The notes: generated by a model from the sequence alone, not told the origin. 64,000 nucleotides of DNA from Terebella lapidaria (GCA_949152475.1 OX424556.1:56006451-56070450), one strand, 5' to 3'; counted from the stretch's first letter, positions 47,871-62,757 are shown. Made by a program: numbers and translations.

Positions 47871-50187
47871 TTGCCAAGTCCTAGCTCTTTGAGCGATTGC
47901 TTCATTACTTGGCAAAATAAATTTTGCCAAGTATGTTGGTCAGTCATCTTGTTTGTTTGTTTGTATGTTTGTCTGTCCGTCAGTTTGCACGATAGAGGGC
48001 GCAATTCTTGTCAGATTTTCATGAAAATTTCACACAATATGCGCAAGGAGCATCCTCATAAGCCTTTCGTTTCTGAAGGTCGAAGGTCAAAAATTGACCT
48101 CAAGGTCGTTCAAAAACGAAAAAATTAAAAATCGCAATAACTCCAGTTATATTTTATCTGGAGTTTCGAGATTTCTTGCATCGATTGCTATGGCCAATTC
48201 TGCATCTTTTGATGTATAGCCGACAGCTGTTGAGTCAAAATTGACGATTTTGACTCCAGGTTAAAAAGACGGGGGTCTGGAGTTTCTGGATCAAAAGTTT
48301 CATGCATTGTTGTGCAGTCAATTCTTGTCGGATTCTTATGAAATTTTCACAGCACATGTACACAAGATGTCGGCATATTCCTGTTGTTTCTCAAGGTCAA
48401 AGGTCAAGAATTAACGCCAAGGTCATTGAAAAACCAAAAAATTAAAAACCGTCATAACTCCACTTTCATTCCACCTGCACTTCCAAGAGTGTTCACGTCT
48501 TTTATTATGGCCAATTCTGCATCATTTGATGTATGACCGACAGCGGTTGAATCAAAATTGACCATTTAAACTCCAGGTGAAACACATGGGGGTCAGGAAT
48601 TTCGGATCCAAAATTTAACACATTGCTGTGCAGTCGATTCTTGTGTGATTTTGACGAAATTCTCACAGAATATGTGCGCAGAACGTCTGCATAACCCTAA
48701 TGATTTGGAACATTATAACTCTAAAACTGTTGTCATGGCAACAAAAATTCGTTACTTGAAAGCATTGCATGAAAACCACGATAGCATTGCTAAATGAAAT
48801 ACATCTCTTCACATTGCTAGCGACGTCAGTGCTGTGCGTAGAGCTTAGGACCTTTAATCCACAGACCCGGGTTCAAGTCTCTCTCAGAACTATTTTTTTT
48901 TCTCTATTTTTGAATTACAAATAACAAAACAGACGTTCGTAGTGTACAAATTCAGCAAATAAATGTAGCAGGAGAAATCTACATCGTTTTTATGTCATCG
49001 TACTCAATTATTTCTCACCAAGAATTTCCTAAAATCATTTAATAGTGTCTCATTGGTTCGATTATGATCATGTTTTCCATGCATCATAACGCACCTGTTA
49101 ACTCCTAAATATGAGTATTCAGCAATATATTCGCCATGTGACAGTGTGTGCGATTAGGCAAAAAGCGCGGACCTCATAGTGCCAGGCAATTTGCGTACCA
49201 TTGAAGATTTTCCCAGTCGAGTGACTCGATTCCACATGCAATATGACTAGAATCTAGCATCAATGCGAGATTATAAATTACAGTTACCCGGCGATTTAGC
49301 AGCCAGTTATTCAAGTTTTTTTTAAATGCTAGTTGTCTGCAGTTAACCTATCAATCGTAGGCTACAGGCCCTAACCAGCCAGCATGAGCAGCATCTGTCA
49401 ACTCACGTAGGCCTGCATGATCGATCTGGGTTTGGGTTTGTTTTTCGTTTTGATGGAATTTCTATCACAAAACTTTTTTTTTCTTTACATCATCATGTAT
49501 TTAATTCCAAATAACAAACAACACATTCATAGTGTACAAATTCAGCAAATAAATATTGCAGCAGTAATCTTCGTCATTTTTATGTCATCACACCTAATTA
49601 TTTCTTGGTATATATTTTTCCAAGTCATTTACAGTGTCTAATTGGTTCCATTATGATCATGTGTTTCATGCATCATAGCGCATCTGTGTTAATTCTTGAA
49701 TATACACACTCGGTTGCGTATTAATACAGTATATCATATATGTATCCAAATGCAGGTCTCAAACAGCATATCGGTGGTTTTCTGACTCAGTGATGTACTA
49801 GTGACATAACAAAGCCTAAAACTCTACTCTTAATACAGTCTGTGTCAAACGACAGGCTCCCTTATATTAGGACTGCTGGGGGTGACGAACCGGCAAAGGA
49901 ACCGGCCCCCTTCCCGGTTTTTAGCAGTAATTTGCCATAGAGGAACTGTTACAATACATACACCACTTTATGCTGTAGGCCACGTTGGCGCTGTGCATAG
50001 AGCTCAGGACTTTGAATCCACAGACCCGGGTTCAAATCTCTCTTGAAATTATTTTATTTTTATTTTCAACTTACACAATCATGATCATGAATTTCATTCT
50101 AAACAACATAACAACACAACTTAATAACTGTATCAAGCTAGTGTAAAAGCTAGTGTATAGACTTCTTTTCCAGTTCAATACTTTATT
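47871..50187 (+). repeat. Class B variant, second copy
   Basis: Copy of 43413-45729 at +4,458 bp, with the tRNA-like module at about 48825-48885 and the unrelated stretch at 49103-49453. Confidence 0.85.
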
Positions 50188-52322
50188 TTGCCAAGTCCTA
50201 GCTCTCTGAGCGATTGCTTCAGTTGTATGTTGCTCAGCGATCAAATATGTGTTCTGTCCGTCTGTTCGCACGATAGCGGGCGCAATTCTTGTCGGAATGA
50301 CATGAAATTTTCAAAGAAGATGCGCATAAGACTCCTGCACAAGCCTATTGATTTTGAAGGTCATGGCTTAAAAACTGTTGTCTTGGTGACTGAAAAACCG
50401 TTACATAACTATAACTATGGAGGCTGGAAAACCATAAAGTAACTGTTACATGAATTACACTACTTCACATTGTCGGCAACGTTGGTGCAGTGGATAGAGT
50501 GTAAGACTTTGAATCCAAAGACCCGTGTTCAAACCTCCCTCAAAACTCTGATCTCTTTTACCTCTAACTTACTTTTATACAGTCAGTTGCAGTGTTCTTT
50601 CTAGTTTATAATGCACCTTTTACATTTGGAATAGATTGAAAACTCGCCGAGATATCAAAGTAGAAATAGCAGTGGGGTGAATCTGATTCTCAATCCGTTC
50701 ACACGCCAATAAGCTGTAGAAACGATTACCCCCTGTGGACATGTCCCGTCCTAAATACACACGCTCGGTTGCATAGTAATACAGTATATCATATATGTAT
50801 CCAAATGCAGATCTCAAACAACATTTCGGTGGTTTTCTAACTCAGTGATGTACAAGTGATATAACAAAGCCTAAAACTCTAGTCTAAATACAGTCTGTGT
50901 CAAGCGACAGGCTCCCTTATATTAGGACTGCTGGGGCTGACGAACCGGCCCCCATTCCCGGTTCCCCTTCCCGGTTTTTAGCAGTAATTTGCCATAGAGG
51001 AACTGTCACAATACAACACAACTTGACGCTGTCGGCCACTTTGGTGCTGTGTGTAGAGCTCAGGACTTTGAATCCACAGACCCGGGTTCAAATCTCTCTT
51101 GAAATTATTTTATTTTTATTTTCAACTTACACAATCATGATCATGAATTTCGTTCTAAACAACATAACAACACAATTTAATAACTGTATCAAGCTAGTGT
51201 AAAAGCTAGTGTATAGACTTCTTTTCCAGTTCATTACTTTATTTTGCCAAGTCCTAGCTCTCTGAGCGATTGCTTCAGTTGTATTTTGCTCAGCGATCAA
51301 ATATGTGTTCTGTCCGTCTGTTCGCCCGATAGCGGGCGCAATCCTTGTCGGAATGACATGAAATTTTCAAAGAAGATGCGCATAAGACTCCTGCACAAGC
51401 CTATTGATTTTAAAGGTCATAGCTTAAAAACTGTTGTCTTGGCGACTGAAAAACCGTTACATAACTATAACTATGGAGGCTGGAAAACCATAAAGTAACT
51501 GTTACATGGAATACACTTATTCACACTGTCGGCAACGTTGGTGCAGTGGATAGAGCGTAAGACTTTGAATCCAAAGACCCGTGTTCAACCCTCCCTCAAA
51601 ACTCTAATCTCTTTTATCTCGAACTTACTTTTTATACAGTCAGTTGCGGTGTTATTTCTAGTTTATAATGCACCTTTTACATTTGGAATAGATTGAAAAC
51701 TCGCCGAGATATCAAAGTTGAAATAGCAGTGGGGTGAATCTGATTCTCAATCCGTTCACACGCCAATAAGCTGTAGAAACGATTACCCCCTGTGGACATG
51801 TCCCGTCCTAAATACACACGCTCGGTTGCATAGTAATACAGAATATCATATATGTATCCAAATGCAGATCTCAAACAACATTTCAGTGGTTTTCTAACTC
51901 AGTGATGTACAAGTGATATAACAAAGCCTAAAACTCTAGTCTAAATACAGTCTGTGTCAAGCCACAGGCTCCCTTATATTAGGACTGCTGGGGTTGACGA
52001 ACCGGCAAAGGAACCGGCCCCATTCCCGGTTTTTAGCAGTACATACAATAAATACACCACTTCACACTGTCGGTCACGTTGTTGCTGTGCATAGAGTGTA
52101 GGACTTTCAATCTACAGACCCGGGTTCAAGTCTCTCTCAAAACTTGTTTTTTTCTCTCTAACTTACAGGATCATGTCTTTTATAGCATAACTGCACAATT
52201 TAATACATGTACAAATTACTTAACAGCAACTAGATAATTTAAAAAAAGATCTATTCAAGTCTCTCTCAAAACGTTTTTTAGCTGGTTTATTATAGACTTC
52301 TTTTCAAGTTCATTACTTTATT
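50188..52322 (+). repeat. Two class A monomers
   Basis: Units at 50188 and 51244. The first and the start of the second copy 45730-47160; after about 51620 the sequence is a different A subtype (CTCGAACTTACTTTT, GGTGAATC), marking the right end of the duplication. Confidence 0.84.
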
Positions 52323-52840
52323 TTGCCAAGTCCTAGCTCTTTGAGCGATTGCTTCAGTTGTATGTTGCTCAGCGATCAAATATGTGTTCTGTCCGTCTGT
52401 TCGCACGATAGCGGGCGCAATCCTTGTCGGAATGACATGAAATTTTCAAAGAAGATGCGCATAAGACTCCTGCACAAGCCTATTGATTTTGAAAGTCATA
52501 GCTTAAAAACTGATGTCTTGGCGACTGAAAAACCGTTACATAACTATAACTGTAGAGGCTGGAAAACCATAAAGTAACTGTTACATGGAATACACTTCTT
52601 CACACTGTCGGCGACGTTGGTGCTGTGGATAGAGCGTAAGACTTTGGATCCAAAGACCCGTGTTCAATCCTCCCTCAAAACTCTAATCTCTTTTATCTGT
52701 ACCTTAGTTTTCATACAGTCAGTTGCAGTGTTATTTCTAGTTTATAATGCATCTTTTACATTTGGAATAGATTGAAAACTCTCTCAAAGCGTTTTTTAGC
52801 TGGTTTATTATAGACTTCTTTTCAAGTTCATTACTTTATT
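52323..52840 (+). repeat. Short class A monomer (518 bp form)
   Basis: Same deleted form as 22865 and 37459, with one tRNA-like module at about 52616. Confidence 0.82.
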
Positions 52841-55718
52841 TTGCCAAGTCCTAGCTCTTTGAGCGATTGCTTCAGTTGTATGTTGCTCAGCGAACAAATA
52901 TGTGTTCTGTCCGTCTGTTCGCACGATAGCGGGCGCAATCCTTGTCGGAATGACATGAAATTTTCAAAGAAGATGCGCATAAGACTGCTGCACAAGCCTA
53001 TTGATTTTGAAGGTCATAGCTTAAAAACTGTTGTCTTGGCGACTGAAAAACCGTTACATAACTATAACTATGGAGGCTGGAAAACCATAAAGTAACTGTT
53101 ACATGGAATACACTTCTTCACACTGTCGGCAACGTTGGTGCAGTGGATAGAGCGTAAGACTTTGAATCCAAAGACCCGTGTTCAACCCTCCCTCAAAACT
53201 CTAATCTCTTTTATCTCTAACTTAGTTTTTATACAGTCACTTGCAGTGTTATTTCTAGTTTATAATGCACCTTTTACATTTGGAATAGATTGAAAACTCG
53301 CCGAGATATCAAAGTAGAAAGAGCAGTGGGGTGAATCTGATTCTCAATCCGTTCACACGCCAATAAGCTGTAGAAACGATTACCCCCTGTGGCTACTGTA
53401 TATTAATTATATTGGCCATTCAACTCAATGTTAAATGATCTTACTTTGACGGTCCATAACACCTTCCTAAAAAAAAATCCCAGCCTAACCACTATGCTAG
53501 TTTTATCCCTCAACGTATTGGGCATCGCGTGGTAAGCATGAATATATTTGACGACACATGGGATTTTTCGCTATTCTGCCTTGAATGGACCCGGGGTGAA
53601 AATACCCCAAATTATGGGTGCTGATGCTCATGCAAAACCCCTTTGATTCCCCAGCTCCTGAGAAGAACGCCAACAAGATACTGCCTTGAAAACCGGGTCA
53701 TTATATCCCAGCACAGCGTTCTTTCAGGTGAATATACACTCGTCCAGAAGTCTGGCCTAAAAAATATATGAGGCGATGTTTAACAACAGTTTCCCTTTAA
53801 ATTGCCTAAGTGAGGTGAACGCTCGCTGATTGGCTGAGGGAATTACTGTACACTGCCCTTAATATATAGGCGTTTCTGAGATATATGAATTATATTTTGT
53901 CAGTAGGTAGTCTTATATGTATGTAATTGTGAAACGAAATATAAACCTGATATCCCGATTCAATTCTCTGTTTCAGTCCATTTAATACATATGCTACATG
54001 TGCTGGGATTTGCCAGTCTGCCAAATTCTTAGAATTGAAATTGTTGAAAACTCATTGAGTTTTCATGCAAAAGCCTTGAAAATTTCAGGATGAGTATAGA
54101 ATATAAGTGCAATTAGCATCTAGACCCAATCGTTGGTATAATTCAATGGCAGTTTGGATTATTTAGTAAAGTAAGATTAAAGAAAACCGTGAATTTATCA
54201 CACTAAAAACGGAAAATTATCTATAGAACCCATGTGAAACGTAACAAACCACTAATAATTTATTTGGAAAGGCAAGAATATCAAGGGGTTATTATTTGCA
54301 TGCAACGTTGTGTCTCTAGAATGATGTCAGGGTCAGGGGGGCTGCTTATGATAAGCGTGAGCTCGGCATAGGGCCGACCTCAATTCTTGTGATCTGGTCC
54401 GGTGGTCAAAATTTCCTAGTCCCTGACACCTGTAGAAGGCTGAGCTATTGAAATGCATCAGTATCATTAATATTGTGCAAACAAATTGTAATTCAAGTCA
54501 TAATTTAGCCGCTGAGGATAGTTAGAACATTTTTGTATGCCGACCGACCATGTGATTTATGTGTATTCCACAATTTTCTCCTTAACCACACAAAACACGG
54601 CAAATGAACATTGAATTAGGTCGGGAACCTTCAACTGTTACCTAGTCAAACAAATTATGACATTTTTTGCGCTCCCAGGCCACGCAGAGTGAAAATTGTG
54701 TAATCAGTTAAGGCTACTGTATATTAATTATATTGGCCATTCAACTCAATGTTAAATGATCTTACTTTGACGGTCCATAACACCTTCCTAAAAAAAAATC
54801 CCAGCCTAACCACTATGCTAGTTTTATCCCTCAACGTATTGGGCATCGCGTGGTAAGCATGAATATATTTGACGACACATGGGATTTTTCGCTATTCTGC
54901 CTTGAATGGACCCGGGGTGAAAATACCCCAAATTATGGGTACTGATGCTCATGCAAAACCCCTTTGATTCCCCAGCTCCTGAGAAGAACGCCAACAAGAT
55001 ACTGCCTTGAAAACCGGGTCATTATATCCCAGCACAGCGTTCTTTCAGGTGAATATACACTCGTCCAGAAGTCTGGCCTAAAAAATATATGAGGCGATGT
55101 TTAACAACAGTTTCCCTTTAAATTGCCTAAGTGAGGTGAACGCTCGCTGATTGGCTGAGGGAATTACTGTACACTGCCCCTGTGGACATGTCCCGTCCTA
55201 AATACACACGCTCGGTTGCATAGCAATACAGTATATCATATATGTATCCAGATGCACATCTCAAACAACATTTCAGTGGTTTTCTAACTCAGTGATGTAC
55301 AAGTGATATAACAAAGCCTAAAACTCTAGTCTAAATACAGTCTGTGTCAAACGACAGGCCACTTTATATCAGAACTATTGGGGGTGATGAACCGGCGGAG
55401 GAAACCGGCCCCCTTCCCGGTTTTTAGCAGTAATTTGCCATAGAGGAACTGTTACAATACAACACAACTTGATGCTGTCGGCCACTTTGGTGCAGTGGGT
55501 AGAGCTCAGGACTCTGAATCCACAGACCCCGGGTTCAACTCTCTCTCAAAACTTGTTTTTTCTCTCTAACTTACAGGATCATGTCTTTTATAGCATAACT
55601 GCACAATTTAATACATGTACAACTTACTTAACAGCAACTAGAAAACACTATTCAAGTCTCTCTCAGAACGTTTTTAGCTGGTTTATTATAGACTTCTTTT
55701 CAAGTTCATTACTTTATT
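52841..55718 (+). repeat. Interrupted class A monomer, copy 4
   Basis: Starts the second copy of the 10 kb block (offset 19,345 bp from 33496). Composite element inside. Confidence 0.88.
53391..55179 (+). mobile_element. Composite TIR element, copy 4
   Basis: Repeats at 53391-53858 and 54712-55179, same edges as copy 1. Confidence 0.72.
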
Positions 55719-57321
55719 TTGCCAAGTCCTAGCTCTTTGAGCGATTGCTTCAGTTGTATGTTGCTCAGCGATCAAATATGTGTTCTGTCCGTCTGTTTGC
55801 ACGATAGCGGGCGCAATCCTTGTCTGAATGACATGAAACTTTCAAAGAAGATGCGCATAAGACTCCTGCACAAGCCTATTGATTTTGAAGGTCATAGCTT
55901 AAAAACTGTTGTCTTGGCGACTGAAAAACCGTTACATAACTATAACTATGGAGGCTGGAAAACCATAAAGTAACTGCTACATGGAATACACTTCTTCACA
56001 CTGTCGGCAACGTTGGTGCAGTGGATAGAGCGTAAGACTTTGAATCCAAAGACCCGTGTTCAACCCTCCCTCAAAACTCTAATCTCTTTTATCTCTAACT
56101 TAGTTTTTATACAGTCAGTTGCAGTGTTATTTCTAGTTTATAATGCTCCTTTTACATTTGGAATAGATTGAAAACTCGCCGAGATATCAAAGTAGAAAGA
56201 GCAGTGGGGTTAATCTGATTCTCAATCCGTTCACACGCCAATAAGCTGTAGAAACGATTACCCCCTGTGGACATGTCCCGTCCTAAATACACACGCTCGG
56301 TTGCATAGCAATACAGTATATCATATATGTATCCAGATGCAGATCTCAAACAGCATATCGGTGGTTTTCTGACTCAGTGATGTACTAGTGACATAACAAA
56401 GCCTAAAACTCTACTCTTAATACAGTCTGTGTCAAACGACAGGCCACTTTATATCAGAACTATTGGGGGTGATGAACCGGCGGAGGAAACCGGCCCCCTT
56501 CCCGGTTTTTAGCAGTAATTTGCCATAGAGGAACTGTTACAATACAACACAACTTGATGCTGTCGGCCACTTTGGTGCAGTGGGTAGAGCTCAGGACTCT
56601 GAATCCACAGACCCCGGGTTCAACTCTCTCTCAAAACTTGTTTTTTCTCTCTAACTTACAGGATCATGTCTTTTATAGCATAACTGCACAATTTAATACA
56701 TGTACAACTTACTTAACAGCAACTAGAAAACACTATTCAAGTCTCTCTCAGAACGTTTTTAGCTGGTTTATTATAGACTTCTTTTCAAGTTCATTACTTT
56801 ATTTTGCCAAGTCCTAGCTCTTTGAGCGATTGCTTCAGTTGTATGTTGCTCAGCGATCAAATATGTGTTCTGTCCGTCTGTTCGCACGATAGCGGGCGCA
56901 ATCCTTGTCGGAATGACATGAAATTTTCAAAGAAGATGCGCATAAGACTCCTGCACAAGCCTATTGATTTTGAAAGTCATAGCTTAAAAACTGATGTCTT
57001 GGCGACTGAAAAACCGTTACATAACTATAACTGTAGAGGCTGGAAAACCATAAAGTAACTGTTACATGGAATACACTTCTTCACACTGTCGGCGACGTTG
57101 GTGCTGTGGATAGAGCGTAAGACTTTGGATCCAAAGACCCGTGTTCAATCCTCCCTCAAAACTCTAATCTCTTTTATCTGTACCTTAGTTTTCATACAGT
57201 CAGTTGCAGTGTTATTTCTAGTTTATAATGCATCTTTTACATTTGGAATAGATTGAAAACTCTCTCAAAGCGTTTTTTAGCTGGTTTATTATAGACTTCT
57301 TTTCAAGTTCATTACTTTATT
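55719..57321 (+). repeat. Class A monomer plus 518 bp short form
   Basis: Copies of 36374-37976 at +19,345 bp; units start at 55719 and 56804. Confidence 0.85.
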
Positions 57322-60199
57322 TTGCCAAGTCCTAGCTCTTTGAGCGATTGCTTCAGTTGTATGTTGCTCAGCGAACAAATATGTGTTCTGTCCGTCTGTT
57401 CGCACGATAGCGGGCGCAATCCTTGTCGGAATGACATGAAATTTTCAAAGAAGATGCGCATAAGACTGCTGCACAAGCCTATTGATTTTGAAGGTCATAG
57501 CTTAAAAACTGTTGTCTTGGCGACTGAAAAACCGTTACATAACTATAACTATGGAGGCTGGAAAACCATAAAGTAACTGTTACATGGAATACACTTCTTC
57601 ACACTGTCGGCAACGTTGGTGCAGTGGATAGAGCGTAAGACTTTGAATCCAAAGACCCGTGTTCAACCCTCCCTCAAAACTCTAATCTCTTTTATCTCTA
57701 ACTTAGTTTTTATACAGTCACTTGCAGTGTTATTTCTAGTTTATAATGCACCTTTTACATTTGGAATAGATTGAAAACTCGCCGAGATATCAAAGTAGAA
57801 AGAGCAGTGGGGTGAATCTGATTCTCAATCCGTTCACACGCCAATAAGCTGTAGAAACGATTACCCCCTGTGGCTACTGTATATTAATTATATTGGCCAT
57901 TCAACTCAATGTTAAATGATCTTACTTTGACGGTCCATAACACCTTCCTAAAAAAAAATCCCAGCCTAACCACTATGCTAGTTTTATCCCTCAACGTATT
58001 GGGCATCGCGTGGTAAGCATGAATATATTTGACGACACATGGGATTTTTCGCTATTCTGCCTTGAATGGACCCGGGGTGAAAATACCCCAAATTATGGGT
58101 GCTGATGCTCATGCAAAACCCCTTTGATTCCCCAGCTCCTGAGAAGAACGCCAACAAGATACTGCCTTGAAAACCGGGTCATTATATCCCAGCACAGCGT
58201 TCTTTCAGGTGAATATACACTCGTCCAGAAGTCTGGCCTAAAAAATATATGAGGCGATGTTTAACAACAGTTTCCCTTTAAATTGCCTAAGTGAGGTGAA
58301 CGCTCGCTGATTGGCTGAGGGAATTACTGTACACTGCCCTTAATATATAGGCGTTTCTGAGATATATGAATTATATTTTGTCAGTAGGTAGTCTTATATG
58401 TATGTAATTGTGAAACGAAATATAAACCTGATATCCCGATTCAATTCTCTGTTTCAGTCCATTTAATACATATGCTACATGTGCTGGGATTTGCCAGTCT
58501 GCCAAATTCTTAGAATTGAAATTGTTGAAAACTCATTGAGTTTTCATGCAAAAGCCTTGAAAATTTCAGGATGAGTATAGAATATAAGTGCAATTAGCAT
58601 CTAGACCCAATCGTTGGTATAATTCAATGGCAGTTTGGATTATTTAGTAAAGTAAGATTAAAGAAAACCGTGAATTTATCACACTAAAAACGGAAAATTA
58701 TCTATAGAACCCATGTGAAACGTAACAAACCACTAATAATTTATTTGGAAAGGCAAGAATATCAAGGGGTTATTATTTGCATGCAACGTTGTGTCTCTAG
58801 AATGATGTCAGGGTCAGGGGGGCTGCTTATGATAAGCGTGAGCTCGGCATAGGGCCGACCTCAATTCTTGTGATCTGGTCCGGTGGTCAAAATTTCCTAG
58901 TCCCTGACACCTGTAGAAGGCTGAGCTATTGAAATGCATCAGTATCATTAATATTGTGCAAACAAATTGTAATTCAAGTCATAATTTAGCCGCTGAGGAT
59001 AGTTAGAACATTTTTGTATGCCGACCGACCATGTGATTTATGTGTATTCCACAATTTTCTCCTTAACCACACAAAACACGGCAAATGAACATTGAATTAG
59101 GTCGGGAACCTTCAACTGTTACCTAGTCAAACAAATTATGACATTTTTTGCGCTCCCAGGCCACGCAGAGTGAAAATTGTGTAATCAGTTAAGGCTACTG
59201 TATATTAATTATATTGGCCATTCAACTCAATGTTAAATGATCTTACTTTGACGGTCCATAACACCTTCCTAAAAAAAAATCCCAGCCTAACCACTATGCT
59301 AGTTTTATCCCTCAACGTATTGGGCATCGCGTGGTAAGCATGAATATATTTGACGACACATGGGATTTTTCGCTATTCTGCCTTGAATGGACCCGGGGTG
59401 AAAATACCCCAAATTATGGGTACTGATGCTCATGCAAAACCCCTTTGATTCCCCAGCTCCTGAGAAGAACGCCAACAAGATACTGCCTTGAAAACCGGGT
59501 CATTATATCCCAGCACAGCGTTCTTTCAGGTGAATATACACTCGTCCAGAAGTCTGGCCTAAAAAATATATGAGGCGATGTTTAACAACAGTTTCCCTTT
59601 AAATTGCCTAAGTGAGGTGAACGCTCGCTGATTGGCTGAGGGAATTACTGTACACTGCCCCTGTGGACATGTCCCGTCCTAAATACACACGCTCGGTTGC
59701 ATAGCAATACAGTATATCATATATGTATCCAGATGCACATCTCAAACAACATTTCAGTGGTTTTCTAACTCAGTGATGTACAAGTGATATAACAAAGCCT
59801 AAAACTCTAGTCTAAATACAGTCTGTGTCAAACGACAGGCCACTTTATATCAGAACTATTGGGGGTGATGAACCGGCGGAGGAAACCGGCCCCCTTCCCG
59901 GTTTTTAGCAGTAATTTGCCATAGAGGAACTGTTACAATACAACACAACTTGATGCTGTCGGCCACTTTGGTGCAGTGGGTAGAGCTCAGGACTCTGAAT
60001 CCACAGACCCCGGGTTCAACTCTCTCTCAAAACTTGTTTTTTCTCTCTAACTTACAGGATCATGTCTTTTATAGCATAACTGCACAATTTAATACATGTA
60101 CAACTTACTTAACAGCAACTAGAAAACACTATTCAAGTCTCTCTCAGAACGTTTTTAGCTGGTTTATTATAGACTTCTTTTCAAGTTCATTACTTTATT
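57322..60199 (+). repeat. Interrupted class A monomer, copy 5
   Basis: Tandem repeat of 52841 at +4,481 bp, and copy of 37977 at +19,345 bp. Confidence 0.88.
57872..59660 (+). mobile_element. Composite TIR element, copy 5
   Basis: Repeats at 57872-58339 and 59193-59660, same edges as copy 1. Confidence 0.72.
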
Positions 60200-61672
60200 T
60201 TGCCAAGTCCTAGCTCTTTGAGCGATTGCTTCATTACTTGGCAAAATAAATTTTGCCAAGTATGTTGGTCAGTCATCTTGTTTGTTTGTTTGTTTGTTTG
60301 TTTGTATGTTTGTCTGTCCGTCAGTTTGCACGATAGCGGGCGCAATTCTTGTCGCATTTTCATGAAATTTTCACACAATATGCGCAAAGAGCATCCACAT
60401 AAGCCTTTCGTTTCTGAAGGTCAAAGGTCAAAAATTGACGTCAAGGTCGTTCAAAAACCAAAAAATTAAAAATCGTAGTAACTCCAGTTATATTTTATTT
60501 GGAATTTCGAGATTTCTAGCATCGATTAATATGGCCAATTCTGCATCTTTTGATGTATGGCCGACAGCTGTTGAGTGAAAATTGACGATTTTGACTCCAG
60601 GTTAAATAGACGGGGGTCCGGAGTTTCTGGATCAAAAGTTTCATGCATTGCTGTGCAGTCAATTCTTGTCGGATTCTTATGAAATTTTCACAGCACATGC
60701 CCACCAGATGTCGGCATATTCCTGTCGTTTCTCAAGGTCAAAGGTCAAGAATTAACGACAAAATCGTTGAAAAACAAAAAAATTAAAAATGGTCATAACT
60801 CCACTTTCATTCCACCTGCACTTCCAAAAGTGTCCACGTCTTTTATTATGGCCAATTCTGCATCTTTTCATGTATGACCGACAGCAGTTGAATCAAAATT
60901 GACGATTTAAACTCCAGGTGAAATACATGGGGGTCAGGAAGTTCGGATCCAAAGTTTAACACATTGCTGTGCGGTCGATTCTTGTCTGATTTTGACGAAA
61001 TGCTCACATAATATGTGCACGGGATGTCCGCATAACCCTTTTAATTTGGAACATCATAGCTCTCAAACTGTTGTCACGGCAACAGAAAATCGTTACTGAA
61101 AAGCATTACATGAAAACGATAATAGCATTGCTATATGAAACAATCCGCTTCACATCGCCAGCCACGTTAGTGCTGAGCGTAGAGCGTAGGACTTTGAATC
61201 CACAGACCCGGGTTCGATACTATCTCAAAACTAGTTTTTTTCTCCATTAAAAGATCATGTATTCAATTCCAAACAACGAAACAACACATTCGTAGTGTAC
61301 AAAATCAGCAAATAAATGTAGCACGAGTAATCTTTATCGTTATTATGTCATCATACTTAATTATTTCTCACTATGAATTCCTTAAAGTCATTTAACAGTG
61401 TCTCATTGGTTCCATTATGATCGTGTCCTTCATGCATCATAATGCATCTGTGTTAAGTCCATTCTGGCATGATTTGTATTCACCGAGTGTCTCTATTCGT
61501 TTTGTTCACTTGTTGTCATTGTAATTTTTCATCTGTAACTTACAAGATCATGATCATGCTTTCAATTCTGAAGAATGTAGCAGCACAATTTAATATTATT
61601 ACAGTATTATGATGCAAGGGTTTATAGACCAAAGCTGGTTTATAGACTTCTTTTCAAGTTCATTACTTTATT
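60200..61672 (+). repeat. Class B monomer (1,473 bp)
   Basis: Copy of 40855-42327, with tRNA-like module at about 61166-61226. The B plus A pair (2,558 bp) then starts again at 62758. Confidence 0.86.
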
Positions 61673-62757
61673 TTGCCAAGTCCTAGCTCTTTGAGCGATT
61701 GCTTCAGTTGTATGTTGCTCAGCGATCAAATATGTGTTCTGTCCGTCTGTTTGCACGATAGCGGGCGCAATCCTTGTCTGAATGACATGAAACTTTCAAA
61801 GAAGATGCGCATAAGACTCCTGCACAAGCCTATTGATTTTGAAGGTCATAGCTTAAAAACTGTTGTCTTGGCGACTGAAAAACCGTTACATAACTATAAC
61901 TATGGAGGCTGGAAAACCATAAAGTAACTGCTACATGGAATACACTTCTTCACACTGTCGGCAACGTTGGTGCAGTGGATAGAGCGTAAGACTTTGAATC
62001 CAAAGACCCGTGTTCAACCCTCCCTCAAAACTCTAATCTCTTTTATCTCTAACTTAGTTTTTATACAGTCAGTTGCAGTGTTATTTCTAGTTTATAATGC
62101 TCCTTTTACATTTGGAATAGATTGAAAACTCGCCGAGATATCAAAGTAGAAAGAGCAGTGGGGTTAATCTGATTCTCAATCCGTTCACACGCCAATAAGC
62201 TGTAGAAACGATTACCCCCTGTGGACATGTCCCGTCCTAAATACACACGCTCGGTTGCATAGCAATACAGTATATCATATATGTATCCAGATGCAGATCT
62301 CAAACAGCATATCGGTGGTTTTCTGACTCAGTGATGTACTAGTGACATAACAAAGCCTAAAACTCTACTCTTAATACAGTCTGTGTCAAACGACAGGCCA
62401 CTTTATATCAGAACTATTGGGGGTGATGAACCGGCGGAGGAAACCGGCCCCCTTCCCGGTTTTTAGCAGTAATTTGCCATAGAGGAACTGTTACAATACA
62501 ACACAACTTGATGCTGTCGGCCACTTTGGTGCAGTGGGTAGAGCTCAGGACTCTGAATCCACAGACCCCGGGTTCAACTCTCTCTCAAAACTTGTTTTTT
62601 CTCTCTAACTTACAGGATCATGTCTTTTATAGCATAACTGCACAATTTAATACATGTACAACTTACTTAACAGCAACTAGAAAACACTATTCAAGTCTCT
62701 CTCAGAACGTTTTTAGCTGGTTTATTATAGACTTCTTTTCAAGTTCATTACTTTATT
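61673..62757 (+). repeat. Class A monomer (1,085 bp)
   Basis: Copy of 42328-43412. Its end joins another class B head of the 60200 type rather than the 43413 type. Confidence 0.84.

Larger units (their letters stand above)
42604..51620 (+). repeat. Tandem duplication of 4,458 bp
   Basis: About 42.6-47.16 kb and 47.06-51.62 kb match at a constant offset of 4,458 bp, with both edges inside homologous class A monomers. That is the pattern left by unequal crossing-over between A monomers. Confidence 0.85.

Noticed and set aside
1353-62303. Minus-strand open frames of 65-88 codons in the centre of class A and array C
   Set aside because: Conserved in length, but differences between the A and C versions are mostly amino-acid-changing, the frame starts vary, and no promoter or family match is evident. 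More likely a conserved repeat segment than a gene.
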